17,436 nt of DNA, taken from NCBI GenBank assembly GCA_022837595.1, contig JALHFX010000072.1, positions 1-17,436 of the forward strand, given 5' to 3'. This document shows, one piece after another, positions 1 through 8,978 of the stretch; position 1 is the stretch's first letter; every line of letters begins with the position of its first letter. Source of the stretch: Propionibacterium sp. GTDB lineage: Bacteria; Actinomycetota; Actinomycetes; Propionibacteriales; Propionibacteriaceae. Below the pieces are notes generated by a model, which saw nothing but the letters and a program-made list of their open reading frames with translations, ran no database searches and was not told the DNA's origin. The position numbers were made by a program, and so were the translations under genes.

Positions 1-19
1 GCTTCAGCTGAGAGCTTAG

Positions 20-33
20 GATCAAAGTTGATC
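20..33. promoter_or_regulatory. Small dyad-symmetric site upstream of glgX (possible operator)
   Basis: GATCAA and TTGATC flank a 2-nt centre, giving a perfect 6-bp dyad about 30 bp upstream of the candidate -10 box of glgX. The size and position would suit a dimeric regulator. A 12-bp dyad can arise by chance and no known operator consensus is recognised, so this is only a candidate. Confidence 0.2.
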
Positions 34-60
34 ATGGATGCCTAACGTGTGGTGAGGCTA

Positions 61-66
61 TATGAT
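61..66 (+). promoter_or_regulatory. Candidate -10 box of the glgX promoter
   Basis: TATGAT matches the TATAAT consensus at five of six positions. Transcription would start near 73, giving a leader of about 68 nt before the chosen ATG. No convincing -35 hexamer lies 16-18 bp upstream; a TTGATC at 28-33 is too far away. The call rests on the -10 alone. Confidence 0.3.
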
Positions 67-128
67 GCTCGCTCAAGGGTAATCCACCCGTGCATTCGCA
101 CAACGCGGATTAGCCGGTAAAGGTGAAC

Positions 129-134
129 AAGGAG
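129..134 (+). promoter_or_regulatory. Shine-Dalgarno site that decides the glgX start
   Basis: AAGGAG lies 6 nt upstream of the ATG at 141. It falls inside the coding frame if translation is assumed to start at the GTG at 123, which itself has only a poor ribosome site. This supports ATG 141 as the true start. Confidence 0.65.
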
Positions 135-140
135 AGTGGG

Positions 141-2267
141 ATGCCGACTGATGCCCCAGGCCTACCCGGAGCGCATCTGACTAGTGATGGCTGTCAATTT
201 ATATTGCGGGCACCGCGCGCCAAGGCTGTTGAGCTCGTCCTGCTGAACACTGATCTTCCCCCGCGCACAATCCAGATGTCGATGGTCGACGATAGTTGGC
301 AGGCGCAGGTGCCCGGTGTTCAGGCCGGCCAATGCTACGGATATCGAGTCTACGGAGAGTGGAACCCATCGCACGGGTTACGCGACAACCCTGCCAAGCT
401 GCTTGTCGACCCCTATGCCCGCGCGATCACCAGTGGCATCGACTATCTCGGTCCGGTCCGGGACCATCTCGCAGATTCCCGCGACAAAATCGATGAGCGC
501 GATTCGGTCGGTGCCGTGCCGTTGTCCGTCGTGGTTCCCCACAAACCGCGTCCCGTCCCGATCGCGCGGCGCCGGCCGCTCAGCGAATCGGTGATCTACG
601 AATTGCATGTGAAGGGTATGACCCAGCTGCATCCCGATGTTCCCGAGCATTTGCGCGGAACCTACGCTGGACTGGCCTACCCGTCAGTAATCAACCACCT
701 CAAACGCTTGGGTGTAACCGCTGTCGAACTGTTGCCGATACACCACTTTGTTTCCGAAGAATCGATTACTGCTCTGGGCAAGACGAACTACTGGGGCTAT
801 TCAACACTCGGTTTCTTCGCCCCGCATGCGGCCTACTGTTCAGTGGGGACGACCGGTGAACAAGTCGACGAGTTCAAGGCGATGGTGTCAGCCCTGCACC
901 TGGCCGGTATCGAAGTCATCCTTGATGTCGTCTATAACCACACCTGCGAAGGCGGATTGGACGGCCCGACAGTATGTTTCCGAGGCATCGACCAGCGTGA
1001 CTACTATCGGATGAACGCCGAAATGAACCGCAACATTGATGTCACCGGGTGCGGCAATTCCTTCGACACCTCGAAACCTGACGTACTGGCGCTCGTCCTC
1101 GACTCGATGCGCTACTGGGTCACCGAGATGGGTGTCGACGGCTTCCGTTTTGATCTGGCCACGACATTGATCCGCGATAGCCATCACCGCGTCGACCACA
1201 ATCATCCGTTCAAGCGCGTCATCGCGCATGATCCGCTATTCGCTGACATCAAGATGATCGCTGAGCCTTGGGATGTGGGACCTTTCGGCTATCAAGTCGG
1301 GCATTTCGGGCCGGGTTGGAGCGAATGGAATGATCGTTTCCGCGGTTTCATGCGCGACTACTGGCGTGGGGTAGCCGACGTCCAGGAATTAGCCACACGA
1401 CTGACTGGATCTGCTGACCTGTTCAACGGGTCCGATCGTCCACCCTCTGCGAGCATTAACTTCATTACTGCCCACGATGGGTTCACCATGCGTGATCTGG
1501 TCAGCTATAGCCACAAGCACAATGAAGCCAACGGCGAGGACAATCGCGACGGTTCCAATGACAACCGTTCATGGAATTGTGGCGTCGAAGGCGAAACCAC
1601 CGACCCGGAGATCAACACACTTCGCCGCCGCCAGGTGCGCAATCTGATGGCGACGCTCTTGCTTTCGCGTGGAGCGCCGATGATCACTGCCGGCGACGAG
1701 TTGGGGCGCACCCAACTCGGTAACAACAACGCCTACTGTCAGGATTCGCCGATCAGCTGGATCGATTGGAAGCTTGCCGAGGAGTGGTCGAGATTGACCG
1801 AGCTGACCGCCGAGCTGACCAAGCTCAGGGCGGACTACAAGCTCTTGACCTACGACGATTACCTCTACCGCAGCGAGATCCTCGATTCTCATGGCCAATC
1901 TTTGCAGCGCTACAACCTGGCCTGGATGAACGGCTACTCCGGTGAGATGCAGACCCACGATTGGCAGGACAACGGCCGCCGGTTGCTTGGCATGTATCTG
2001 TCGAGCCGTACAGAGGCACTACTGGTCTGGTTCTATGCGGGAGCCCATCCCATCCATGTCAGCATGCCCAATATGCCGTGGGGCTGGAGGTATACCCTGC
2101 TCACGTCCACTGCCATGCCCGGTGAGCTTCCCACGACCACCTTGCAGCCGGGCGAATCAATGACGCTACCAGGCCGTACGGTCGCTGTGATGAAGGTTGA
2201 TGTGCATTCTGATGTCAGTGCCTTGCGCACAGCGACCCAGTCCCTCGCCCGCGGTGGAAAGCGCTAA
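141..2267 (+). CDS. glgX: Glycogen debranching enzyme GlgX (isoamylase type, GH13)
   Basis: This cytosolic enzyme hydrolyses the alpha-1,6 branches left when phosphorylase has shortened the outer chains of glycogen. The product from ATG 141 is 708 aa, normal for the family. A CBM48-like N-terminal domain (about residues 10-100) precedes a GH13 barrel. The nucleophile is Asp338 in GFRFDLA, the acid/base is Glu375 in MIAEPWDVG, and the transition-state pair is His445-Asp446 in TAHDGFT. The ATG is preferred over the in-frame GTG at 123 because AAGGAG sits 6 nt before it. The gene converges on glgP. TreX, the homologue tied to trehalose synthesis, is the alternative name, but no treY or treZ is present and phosphorylase is the neighbour, so GlgX fits better. 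Confidence 0.95.
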   Translation: MPTDAPGLPGAHLTSDGCQFILRAPRAKAVELVLLNTDLPPRTIQMSMVDDSWQAQVPGVQAGQCYGYRVYGEWNPSHGLRDNPAKLLVDPYARAITSGIDYLGPVRDHLADSRDKIDERDSVGAVPLSVVVPHKPRPVPIARRRPLSESVIYELHVKGMTQLHPDVPEHLRGTYAGLAYPSVINHLKRLGVTAVELLPIHHFVSEESITALGKTNYWGYSTLGFFAPHAAYCSVGTTGEQVDEFKAMVSALHLAGIEVILDVVYNHTCEGGLDGPTVCFRGIDQRDYYRMNAEMNRNIDVTGCGNSFDTSKPDVLALVLDSMRYWVTEMGVDGFRFDLATTLIRDSHHRVDHNHPFKRVIAHDPLFADIKMIAEPWDVGPFGYQVGHFGPGWSEWNDRFRGFMRDYWRGVADVQELATRLTGSADLFNGSDRPPSASINFITAHDGFTMRDLVSYSHKHNEANGEDNRDGSNDNRSWNCGVEGETTDPEINTLRRRQVRNLMATLLLSRGAPMITAGDELGRTQLGNNNAYCQDSPISWIDWKLAEEWSRLTELTAELTKLRADYKLLTYDDYLYRSEILDSHGQSLQRYNLAWMNGYSGEMQTHDWQDNGRRLLGMYLSSRTEALLVWFYAGAHPIHVSMPNMPWGWRYTLLTSTAMPGELPTTTLQPGESMTLPGRTVAVMKVDVHSDVSALRTATQSLARGGKR

Positions 2268-2312
2268 CCCTGACGACAGTTCAGGTTGGCTGCACGCGTC
2301 GCGGCAACAATG

Positions 2313-2350
2313 ACCGCGGTGGGGTCCACCCATACTCGGAACCACCGCGG
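2313..2350. terminator. Hairpin between convergent glgX and glgP (probable bidirectional terminator)
   Basis: CCGCGGTGG at 2314-2322 pairs perfectly with CCACCGCGG at 2342-2350 around a 19-nt loop. It lies in the 96-bp gap between the stop of glgX (+) and the stop of glgP (-). There is no clear T-tract on either side, as is common for actinobacterial terminators. Position and symmetry suggest it serves both genes. Confidence 0.5.
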
Positions 2351-2363
2351 CCATCTGGAGCCG

Positions 2364-4922
2364 CTACTCGGCTACGGCGGCCAAACCTAGTTCGGCGCTG
2401 CTGGCCAACAGTGGATGATTCGGTACAACACGTACTGTGTATCCGATCAAACCAGCAGACCTACTCACCTCGGTCAGTGTGAAAAGCACGCTGTCGTCGG
2501 TGGGGTTCTTGTCCGGCGCCAACTGAAATCTACTGATCTGCACATTCCGCAGTTCGTCGTTGGCGTCTACCTCGCCGCTGACCAGTTCCACCGCGACATC
2601 GCGGGGCGACAGCCCGTTGAGTCGCACCGATGCCTCGATGACATGACTGGAGCCCATCTCGACGGTCTCTGGCAGCCGCGATTCTACGCCGGTGACCGCC
2701 ACGCCTGGCCAAGCCGATCGGACCTTCTGTTTCCAGAAGGCCAACTCGGTCGCGGTGCCATTGCCAGCAACCCGGCCCGCCGACGCCGCGGCCGGCGTGT
2801 AGTACTCGGTGACGTAGTCACGCACCATACGGGTGGCGCGCACTTTCGGGCCCAACCTAGAGATCGTCTTGCGCATCATGTCGACCCACGTGGTCGGGAT
2901 GCCATTGGGATCGCGGTTGTAGAAGGTCGGAATGATCTCGCGTTCGAGAAGCTCGTATAGGGCTTCTGCCTCCGCGGCATCCCGCTCTGCTCGATCAGCC
3001 AGTATTTCCATCGAGGGAATTGCCCAGCCGTAATCGGGGTCGTGCCACTCGTCCCACCAGCCATCGCGGATCGACAGGTTGAAGCCCATGTTGAGCGCGG
3101 CTTTCATTCCCGACGTTCCGCAGGCCTCCAGCGGACGCAAGGGATTATTCAACCAAACATCGCACCCGGGGTATAGCGGTTTCGCCAGCGACATATCGTA
3201 GTCGGGCAGGAAGACGATCTTGCCGCGCACATCTTCTTGATCGCAGAATTGCACCATCTCCTGGATGAGGCCTTTGCCGATGTCATCGGCCGGATGCGCT
3301 TTACCCGCGATGACGATCTGAATCGGGGTCTGCGGATGGGTCAGTAACGTCTTGAGCCGATCGGGCTGGCTGAGCATCAGGGTCAAGCGTTTATAGGACG
3401 CGCCGCGCCGCGCGAAACCGATCGTCAAAGTGTGCGGGTTGAGTGCCGTCGAGACCCAATCCACGCTCATACCGCGTGCTGTCGCGCTCGCCGCCAGCCG
3501 CTCACGTGCCATCGAGATCATTTGGCTGCGCATGCGGCGCTTGATCGTCCAGATATCGGTGTCATCAACACGATCCAAGGCGGTCCAGTCCCAGCCGTCG
3601 ATGACTCCCTCGGCGTCGTCGAGCGGTGATTCGAGCAGATTCTGTAGCTCGGGATGGATCCAGGTGTATCCGTGCACGCCATTGGTGACCGATCCGATGG
3701 GTACTTCGGTGACGTCGAAACCGGGCCACAGCTGCTGGAACATCTGCCGACTCACCTCGCCGTGCAAGCGCGAGACGCCGTTGGCACGCTGACTGAGCCG
3801 CAACCCCATCACAGCCATATTGAAAAACGATGGATCACCACCGGGGTAATCTTCGGCACCCAGGCTGAGGAGTCGATCGATGGGCAGCGGACTGAACGAC
3901 TCGAACTGCGAGCGCACGTGGTTCATAGCGAAGCGGTCGATGCCCGCAGGCACCGGCGTGTGTGTGGTGAACAGTGTCCCGGCCCGCACTTGCTCCACCG
4001 CCGACTCGAAGCTCTCGTGCTTATCGACCATCCGCTCACGGATGCGCTCCAAGCCCATGAAGACGGCGTGTCCCTCGTTGGCGTGGTAGACCACCGGTGC
4101 TGCACGCTCGGTAACACGGCAGTACTCACGGACCGCACGTACGCCACCGATCCCGAGCAGTACCTCCTGGGCGAGCCGATGGTCGGATCCGCCGCCATAA
4201 AGCTTGTCGGTGATGAGCCTTTCGCGCTCACCGTTGACCTCGAGATTCGTGTCCATCAAGACCAGCGGCACCCGTCCCACATGAGCGACCCACAGCTGGG
4301 CCTGCACCGCTACACCGCGGATCTCGACCTCGATGATCACCGGGGTTCCGCCGGCATCGGTGAGCAGTGCGATCGGTAGTTCATTGGGATCGAGCAGTGG
4401 GTAGCGCTCCTGCTGCCAGCCGGCTGAATTGAGCGATTGAATGAAGTAGCCGTGGTGGTAGAGCAAGCCCACACCGATCAGCGGTAGCCCGAGATCGGAA
4501 GCCGACTTCAAATGGTCACCCGCCAGGATTCCCAGGCCACCTGAATATTGCGGGAGCGCCTCGGAAACCCCGAATTCGGCGGAAAAATAGGCGATCGTCT
4601 GTGGCGCCTCAGGGTTGGCCTCAGCCCAACTCTGATACCAACGATCACCGGTGAGATACTCGGCGAGATCCTCGCGGATCACCTCGAGATTGCGGACGAA
4701 ACGACGATCGCGCGACAAGATGTCGAGCCGCTCCGGACTCACCTGCGAAAGCAGCTTGAGTGGATTCCCGCCTGTGCTGCGCCACAGCTGGGAGTCGACA
4801 GTACGGAATACTTCCTGGGTCCCGGAATGCCAGCTCCAGCGCAGGTTACGCGCAAGGTCGCCGAGAGGCCGTAACGCCTCCGGAAGTACAGGCTGAACAA
4901 TGAATCGTCGGATTGCACGCAC
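2364..4922 (-). CDS. glgP: Alpha-glucan (glycogen) phosphorylase GlgP
   Basis: This PLP enzyme cleaves terminal alpha-1,4 bonds of glycogen or maltodextrin with phosphate, releasing glucose-1-phosphate. The 852-aa product has the length and sequence style of the actinobacterial phosphorylases, such as mycobacterial GlgP (about 860 aa), rather than the E. coli type. Visible landmarks are the N-terminal IAYFSAEFGVSEALPQYSGG block, the HANEGHAVF motif, and the PLP-site motif CGTSGMKAALNMG with Lys607 as the expected Schiff-base lysine. The GTG start has no Shine-Dalgarno site but lies 6 nt from a -10-like TAGCCT, suggesting a leaderless mRNA. It is divergent from glgE and convergent with glgX. 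The frame is intact with no missing motif. Confidence 0.95.
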   Translation of the reverse strand: MRAIRRFIVQPVLPEALRPLGDLARNLRWSWHSGTQEVFRTVDSQLWRSTGGNPLKLLSQVSPERLDILSRDRRFVRNLEVIREDLAEYLTGDRWYQSWAEANPEAPQTIAYFSAEFGVSEALPQYSGGLGILAGDHLKSASDLGLPLIGVGLLYHHGYFIQSLNSAGWQQERYPLLDPNELPIALLTDAGGTPVIIEVEIRGVAVQAQLWVAHVGRVPLVLMDTNLEVNGERERLITDKLYGGGSDHRLAQEVLLGIGGVRAVREYCRVTERAAPVVYHANEGHAVFMGLERIRERMVDKHESFESAVEQVRAGTLFTTHTPVPAGIDRFAMNHVRSQFESFSPLPIDRLLSLGAEDYPGGDPSFFNMAVMGLRLSQRANGVSRLHGEVSRQMFQQLWPGFDVTEVPIGSVTNGVHGYTWIHPELQNLLESPLDDAEGVIDGWDWTALDRVDDTDIWTIKRRMRSQMISMARERLAASATARGMSVDWVSTALNPHTLTIGFARRGASYKRLTLMLSQPDRLKTLLTHPQTPIQIVIAGKAHPADDIGKGLIQEMVQFCDQEDVRGKIVFLPDYDMSLAKPLYPGCDVWLNNPLRPLEACGTSGMKAALNMGFNLSIRDGWWDEWHDPDYGWAIPSMEILADRAERDAAEAEALYELLEREIIPTFYNRDPNGIPTTWVDMMRKTISRLGPKVRATRMVRDYVTEYYTPAAASAGRVAGNGTATELAFWKQKVRSAWPGVAVTGVESRLPETVEMGSSHVIEASVRLNGLSPRDVAVELVSGEVDANDELRNVQISRFQLAPDKNPTDDSVLFTLTEVSRSAGLIGYTVRVVPNHPLLASSAELGLAAVAE

Positions 4923-4928
4923 GTAATT

Positions 4929-4958
4929 AGGCTAGTGGAGGTCTCCCGGATGACTCAA
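4929..4958 (-). promoter_or_regulatory. Predicted leaderless promoter of glgP
   Basis: On the minus strand, TTGAGT (4953-4958) and TAGCCT (4929-4934) are separated by 18 bp. The GTG start codon of glgP begins 6 nt after the -10 box, where transcription would be expected to start. With no Shine-Dalgarno site before that GTG, a leaderless transcript is the simplest reading. Confidence 0.5.
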
Positions 4959-5027
4959 ACCCTTCGCCTTCTTAGAAAAACCTGCAACGTTCTGGTCCAT
5001 CTTCTCCCTTGTTGAGCGATCGGTCGC

Positions 5028-5033
5028 TAGCGT
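5028..5033 (+). promoter_or_regulatory. Predicted -10 box of the glgE-glgB-Nudix operon, leaderless
   Basis: TAGCGT fits TANNNT and ends 7 nt before the GTG start of glgE; no Shine-Dalgarno site precedes that GTG. No good -35 is seen at 16-18 bp (a TTGAGC at 5012-5017 is too close). It lies back to back with the glgP promoter in the 118-bp divergent region. Confidence 0.45.
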
Positions 5034-5040
5034 TGCTCAC

Positions 5041-7050
5041 GTGAGTGACCTCGACAATGCATGCCCGGAGCCCACTACCCGCTTTGACTCGTTCAAGTTT
5101 GGGCGACTACCGATCGGGAAAGTATCCCCGGTCATCGAACACGGCGCCTATCCCGCCAAGGCTGTGGAAGGCGAGCAGTTCCCGATTTCCGCGCGTATTT
5201 ACCGTGAAGGCCACGACAGAGTCGGTGCCACCGTCGTGCTGACCGGCCCCGCGGGTCAAGAATTACGCGAAGACATGGTACAGATCTGGCCTGCAGGTCT
5301 GGATATCTGGCAAGTCTGGGTACGCCTGAACGACGTGGGCGACTGGACCTTCCGCATCGAAGCGTGGGCCGACGACTGGCACACCTGGCAGCACAACGCT
5401 GAGGTCAAGCTGGCTGCCGGGATGGACGTCGAGTTGGTCTGTCTCGAAGGCCACGAGCTCTTCGCCGATGCCGCCGTTCGCGCGCGGGCCGCCAGCGCGG
5501 AAGCCGAAGCGGTCACGATCGATGCGGCCGACGCCGGGTTGAAACCCAGCAGACCCGCCGAACAGTTGCGGAACCTCGCGCTGGACCCCGACCTTGATGC
5601 CGCGATGACCCGCTTCGCACGCCGCGGGCTGATTTCCCCGACTGTCGACTACCCCATCCAGGTGGATCGCAAGCTGGCGCTGTTCGCGAGTTGGTACGAG
5701 TTCTTCCCACGCTCTCAGGGCGCGGTATGCGATCCGCAGACCGGCATGTGGCGTTCGGGAACCTTCAACGATTGTCACCCCATCCTCGAGCACATCGCCG
5801 AGATGGGCTTCGACGTCGCCTACGTGCCCCCGATTCATCCCATCGGACGCCAATTCCGCAAGGGGCCGAACAATACGCTGATCGCCGGCCCGAACGATCC
5901 CGGTTCGCCGTGGGCAGTCGGCGGCCCCGAGGGCGGCCACGACGCGATTCACCCTGACCTCGGCACGATCGAAGACTTTGACGCGTTCGTGGCGAAGGCC
6001 AACTCTTTGGGGCTGGAGGTCGCACTCGACTTCGCCCTGCAAGCCTCCCCCGACCATCCATGGGTCACCGAACATCCGGAGTGGTTCACCACCCGGCTCG
6101 ACGGAACGATCGCCTACGCCGAAAACCCGCCGAAGAAATACCAGGACATCTACCCGATCAACTTCGACAATGACCCCGAAGGAATCTACGCCGAGTCGCT
6201 GCGGCTGATCGAGTACTGGGTCGATCATGGGGTCAAGATCTTCCGCGTCGATAATCCGCACACCAAGCCGCTGCGCTTCTGGGATTGGTTGACCACGCAA
6301 GTGCATGCCAAACACCCCGAAGTGATCTTCTTCGCCGAAGCATTCAGCCGACCCGAGGTGATGCAGACCCTCGGCAAGGTCGGCTTCCATATGAGCTACA
6401 CCTACTTCACATGGCGCTTCACGAAGAGAGAGCTCGGCGCCTACCTGATGGAGCTCGCAACCGAGACCGCAGACTTCATGCGTCCGAATTTCTTCGTCAA
6501 CACGCCAGATATCAACCCGCTCTCCGTACGGTCGGGAGCCCCCGCTGCTTTCGCGATCCGGATGATCCTGGCATCGATGATGAGCCCGCTATGGGGCATC
6601 TATCAGGGCTTCGAGCAGTTCGAGTTCGAGCCTTTGAAGGCCGGCGGCGAAGAATACCTGAACTCCGAGAAGTACGAATATCGTCCTCGTGACTTCGAAG
6701 CCAAGCCGCACCTCAACGAGTTGATGACTCGGCTGAATGAGATCCGTCGCGAACATCCTGCGCTGCAGCAGTTGCGTCGCAGCACAGTGCTCAAGACGAC
6801 CTCCGATGAAATCTTCGCATTCGCGAAGAATGACGGCGATGACACGATCATCGTCGTCTGCAGCCTCGATCCGCATGAGACGGTGAGCGGCGAAGTAACT
6901 GTGGACCTCAATGATCTCGGCATCGCGTCCGAGAGCTTCGACGTCCACGATGAACTGACCGGCGCAGATTTTGTCTGGGGGACACGTAATTTCGTCCTCC
7001 TGGATCCCGCGCGTCCGGCTCATATTCTCACTGTCCGCTCGCATCGCTGA
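5041..7050 (+). CDS. glgE: Alpha-1,4-glucan:maltose-1-phosphate maltosyltransferase GlgE
   Basis: GlgE (GH13_3) transfers maltosyl units from alpha-maltose-1-phosphate to the non-reducing end of alpha-1,4-glucans, the key step of the trehalose-to-glycogen route. The product has 669 aa, usual for the family. An N-terminal beta-rich domain (about residues 1-120) is followed by an insertion and the GH13 barrel. The nucleophile is Asp404 in FRVDNPHTKP, the acid/base is Glu433 in FFAEAF, and the third acidic residue is Asp490 in NTPDINPL. This spacing equals that of Streptomyces GlgE (394/423/480, from memory). The gene is first in an operon with glgB, 12 bp downstream. The GTG start lacks a Shine-Dalgarno site and appears leaderless. 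Confidence 0.96.
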   Translation: MSDLDNACPEPTTRFDSFKFGRLPIGKVSPVIEHGAYPAKAVEGEQFPISARIYREGHDRVGATVVLTGPAGQELREDMVQIWPAGLDIWQVWVRLNDVGDWTFRIEAWADDWHTWQHNAEVKLAAGMDVELVCLEGHELFADAAVRARAASAEAEAVTIDAADAGLKPSRPAEQLRNLALDPDLDAAMTRFARRGLISPTVDYPIQVDRKLALFASWYEFFPRSQGAVCDPQTGMWRSGTFNDCHPILEHIAEMGFDVAYVPPIHPIGRQFRKGPNNTLIAGPNDPGSPWAVGGPEGGHDAIHPDLGTIEDFDAFVAKANSLGLEVALDFALQASPDHPWVTEHPEWFTTRLDGTIAYAENPPKKYQDIYPINFDNDPEGIYAESLRLIEYWVDHGVKIFRVDNPHTKPLRFWDWLTTQVHAKHPEVIFFAEAFSRPEVMQTLGKVGFHMSYTYFTWRFTKRELGAYLMELATETADFMRPNFFVNTPDINPLSVRSGAPAAFAIRMILASMMSPLWGIYQGFEQFEFEPLKAGGEEYLNSEKYEYRPRDFEAKPHLNELMTRLNEIRREHPALQQLRRSTVLKTTSDEIFAFAKNDGDDTIIVVCSLDPHETVSGEVTVDLNDLGIASESFDVHDELTGADFVWGTRNFVLLDPARPAHILTVRSHR

Positions 7051-7062
7051 AAGCAGGAAGAC

Positions 7063-8967
7063 ATGCACGACAAGTTCGGCAATCTGACCGGTTGGGATCT
7101 CGAGGGTTTCCATAGCGGTGGTGACACCGAGGCCTGGCGTCGTTTAGGCAGCCATGTGGTCACAGTTCACGACGATGAGCGTGGGGATCTGAGCGGTACC
7201 CGATTTGCGGTCTGGGCCCCCAACGCGCAACGCGTCCAGGTGATGGGTGACTTCAACTGGTGGCAGGGCGACGATATGGAATTCGTCCCTGGCACAGGAG
7301 TCTGGGCGCTCTGGAAGGAAGGTGTTGGCGCCGGTACCCAGTACAAGTACAAGATCCAGCATCAAGATGGCTCTTGGCAGGAGAAGGCCGATCCCTACGC
7401 CCGCTTCGCTGACGTACCGCCGGGCAATGCATCCATCGTTTGGGAGTCAGAATACGAGTGGGCCGAGACCGAGCAGGATTGGCTCACCAAGCGCGCCGAG
7501 ACCAACGTCTACGAGTCGCAGATGAGCATCTACGAGGTGCATCTGGGCAGCTGGCGCAAGGGACTGACCTACCTTGAACTCGCCGAGCAACTGCCGCAAT
7601 ATGCCAAGTGGCAGGGCTACACCCATGTCGAGTTGATGCCGGTCATGGCACATCCGTTCCCGGGCAGCTGGGGATATCAGGTGACGGGCTACTTTGCGCC
7701 CGACGCCCGTCTTGGTACTCCCGACGATTTCCGTGCGCTGGTCGAGGCGCTGCACGCCGAGGGCATCGGTGTCATTCTCGACTGGGTACCGGGTCACTTC
7801 CCGAAGGACGACTGGGCTCTGGGACGCTTCGACGGCACGGCCCTCTATGAGCACGCCGATCCTCGTCAGGGCGAACAACCCGACTGGGGCACCTACGTCT
7901 TCAACTTCGGACGCAACGAGGTCAAGAGTTTCTTGGTCTCCAACGCCTTGTACTGGGTGCAGCAGTTCCACGCCGACGCACTGCGCGTGGACGCCGTGGC
8001 GTCCATGCTCTACCTCGACTACTCGCGTGAAGAGGGCGCGTGGGTGCCGAACCAGTATGGCGGTCGCGAGAATCTCGAGGCGATCGACTTGCTGCGCTAT
8101 GTGAACAAGCATCTGTATTCGCGCACACCCGGCGTTGTGATGATCGCCGAGGAGTCGACGAGCTTCGGAGGGGTCACCAAGCCGACGAACTGGGGCGGTC
8201 TGGGCTTCGGGTTCAAGTGGAATATGGGCTGGATGAATGACTCCCTGCGCTATCTGAACCTTGATCCGATCTACCGGCAGTACCACCATCACGATATGAC
8301 CTTTGCGATGGTCTACGCTTACTCGGAAAACTTCATCCTGCCGATCAGCCATGACGAGGTCGTGCACGGTAAGGGATCGATGCTGAACAAGATTCCCCAG
8401 GACGATTGGCGTAAGTTTGCCACCTTGCGAACCTTCTATTCGTTCATGTGGAGCTTCCCCGGCAAACAGTTGCTGTTCATGGGGCAAGAGTTCGCGCAGC
8501 GTCCCGAATGGGACGAGGAGCAGGGCTTGGAATGGTGGGTGGATTCGCTGCCCGGCCACAATGGGGTTCGCCAGTTGATTCGCACCATGAACCAGCTACA
8601 GGCAGACCATCCTGCCTTGCACCAGTTGGATTGTGAGCCGGAAGGCTTCCGCTGGATCGATGCCAACGATGCGGCGCGTAATACCTATAGCTACGTGCGG
8701 CTGGATCGCGACGGCGAGATGATCGCTTGTATCTCGAACTTCTCGTCCGAGCCGTATGCGGATTACGCTATCGTCCTGCCGAAGGCGGGAACCTGGCGGG
8801 AGATCCTCAATACCGACGCAGTGGAATTCGACGGTACCGGCCTGTATCACAATGACGAACCGATCGTCGCGGAGCTATCGAGTGATGCTGACTCTCCCGA
8901 CGCCTGGGCCAACGCGACCGTCCTCGTGCCGCCGATGGGTGGAGTGTGGCTGCGCTATGAAGGCTGA
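7063..8967 (+). CDS. glgB: 1,4-alpha-glucan branching enzyme GlgB, short form
   Basis: GlgB (GH13_9) cuts an alpha-1,4 chain and rejoins it as an alpha-1,6 branch, working on the linear glucan made by GlgE. The product has 634 aa. A CBM48 domain comes first (FAVWAPNAQRVQVMGDFNWW, about residues 46-65), then the barrel with Asp310 (LRVDAVASML), Glu363 (MIAEEST) and Asp431 in SHDEVVHGKGS, then a C-terminal beta domain. Spacing between these three residues is the same as in E. coli GlgB (405/458/526), offset by 95. The protein therefore lacks the extra N-terminal (N1) domain of the long enzymes. The ATG follows an AGGAAG ribosome site. It lies 12 bp after glgE and 11 bp before the Nudix gene. 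Confidence 0.96.
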   Translation: MHDKFGNLTGWDLEGFHSGGDTEAWRRLGSHVVTVHDDERGDLSGTRFAVWAPNAQRVQVMGDFNWWQGDDMEFVPGTGVWALWKEGVGAGTQYKYKIQHQDGSWQEKADPYARFADVPPGNASIVWESEYEWAETEQDWLTKRAETNVYESQMSIYEVHLGSWRKGLTYLELAEQLPQYAKWQGYTHVELMPVMAHPFPGSWGYQVTGYFAPDARLGTPDDFRALVEALHAEGIGVILDWVPGHFPKDDWALGRFDGTALYEHADPRQGEQPDWGTYVFNFGRNEVKSFLVSNALYWVQQFHADALRVDAVASMLYLDYSREEGAWVPNQYGGRENLEAIDLLRYVNKHLYSRTPGVVMIAEESTSFGGVTKPTNWGGLGFGFKWNMGWMNDSLRYLNLDPIYRQYHHHDMTFAMVYAYSENFILPISHDEVVHGKGSMLNKIPQDDWRKFATLRTFYSFMWSFPGKQLLFMGQEFAQRPEWDEEQGLEWWVDSLPGHNGVRQLIRTMNQLQADHPALHQLDCEPEGFRWIDANDAARNTYSYVRLDRDGEMIACISNFSSEPYADYAIVLPKAGTWREILNTDAVEFDGTGLYHNDEPIVAELSSDADSPDAWANATVLVPPMGGVWLRYEG

Positions 8968-8978
8968 GGCTTGATCTC

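Noticed and set aside
5263..6390. Long open frame antisense to glgE (375 codons)
   Set aside because: High-GC shadow of glgE; the sense strand encodes a complete GlgE with all catalytic residues and the antisense product resembles nothing.
7447..8559. Long open frame antisense to glgB (370 codons)
   Set aside because: Shadow of the intact glgB gene for the same reason.
8971..8973. TTG at 8971 as start of the Nudix gene
   Set aside because: It is in a different frame from the conserved protein; TTG 8979 is in frame with GAGG upstream.
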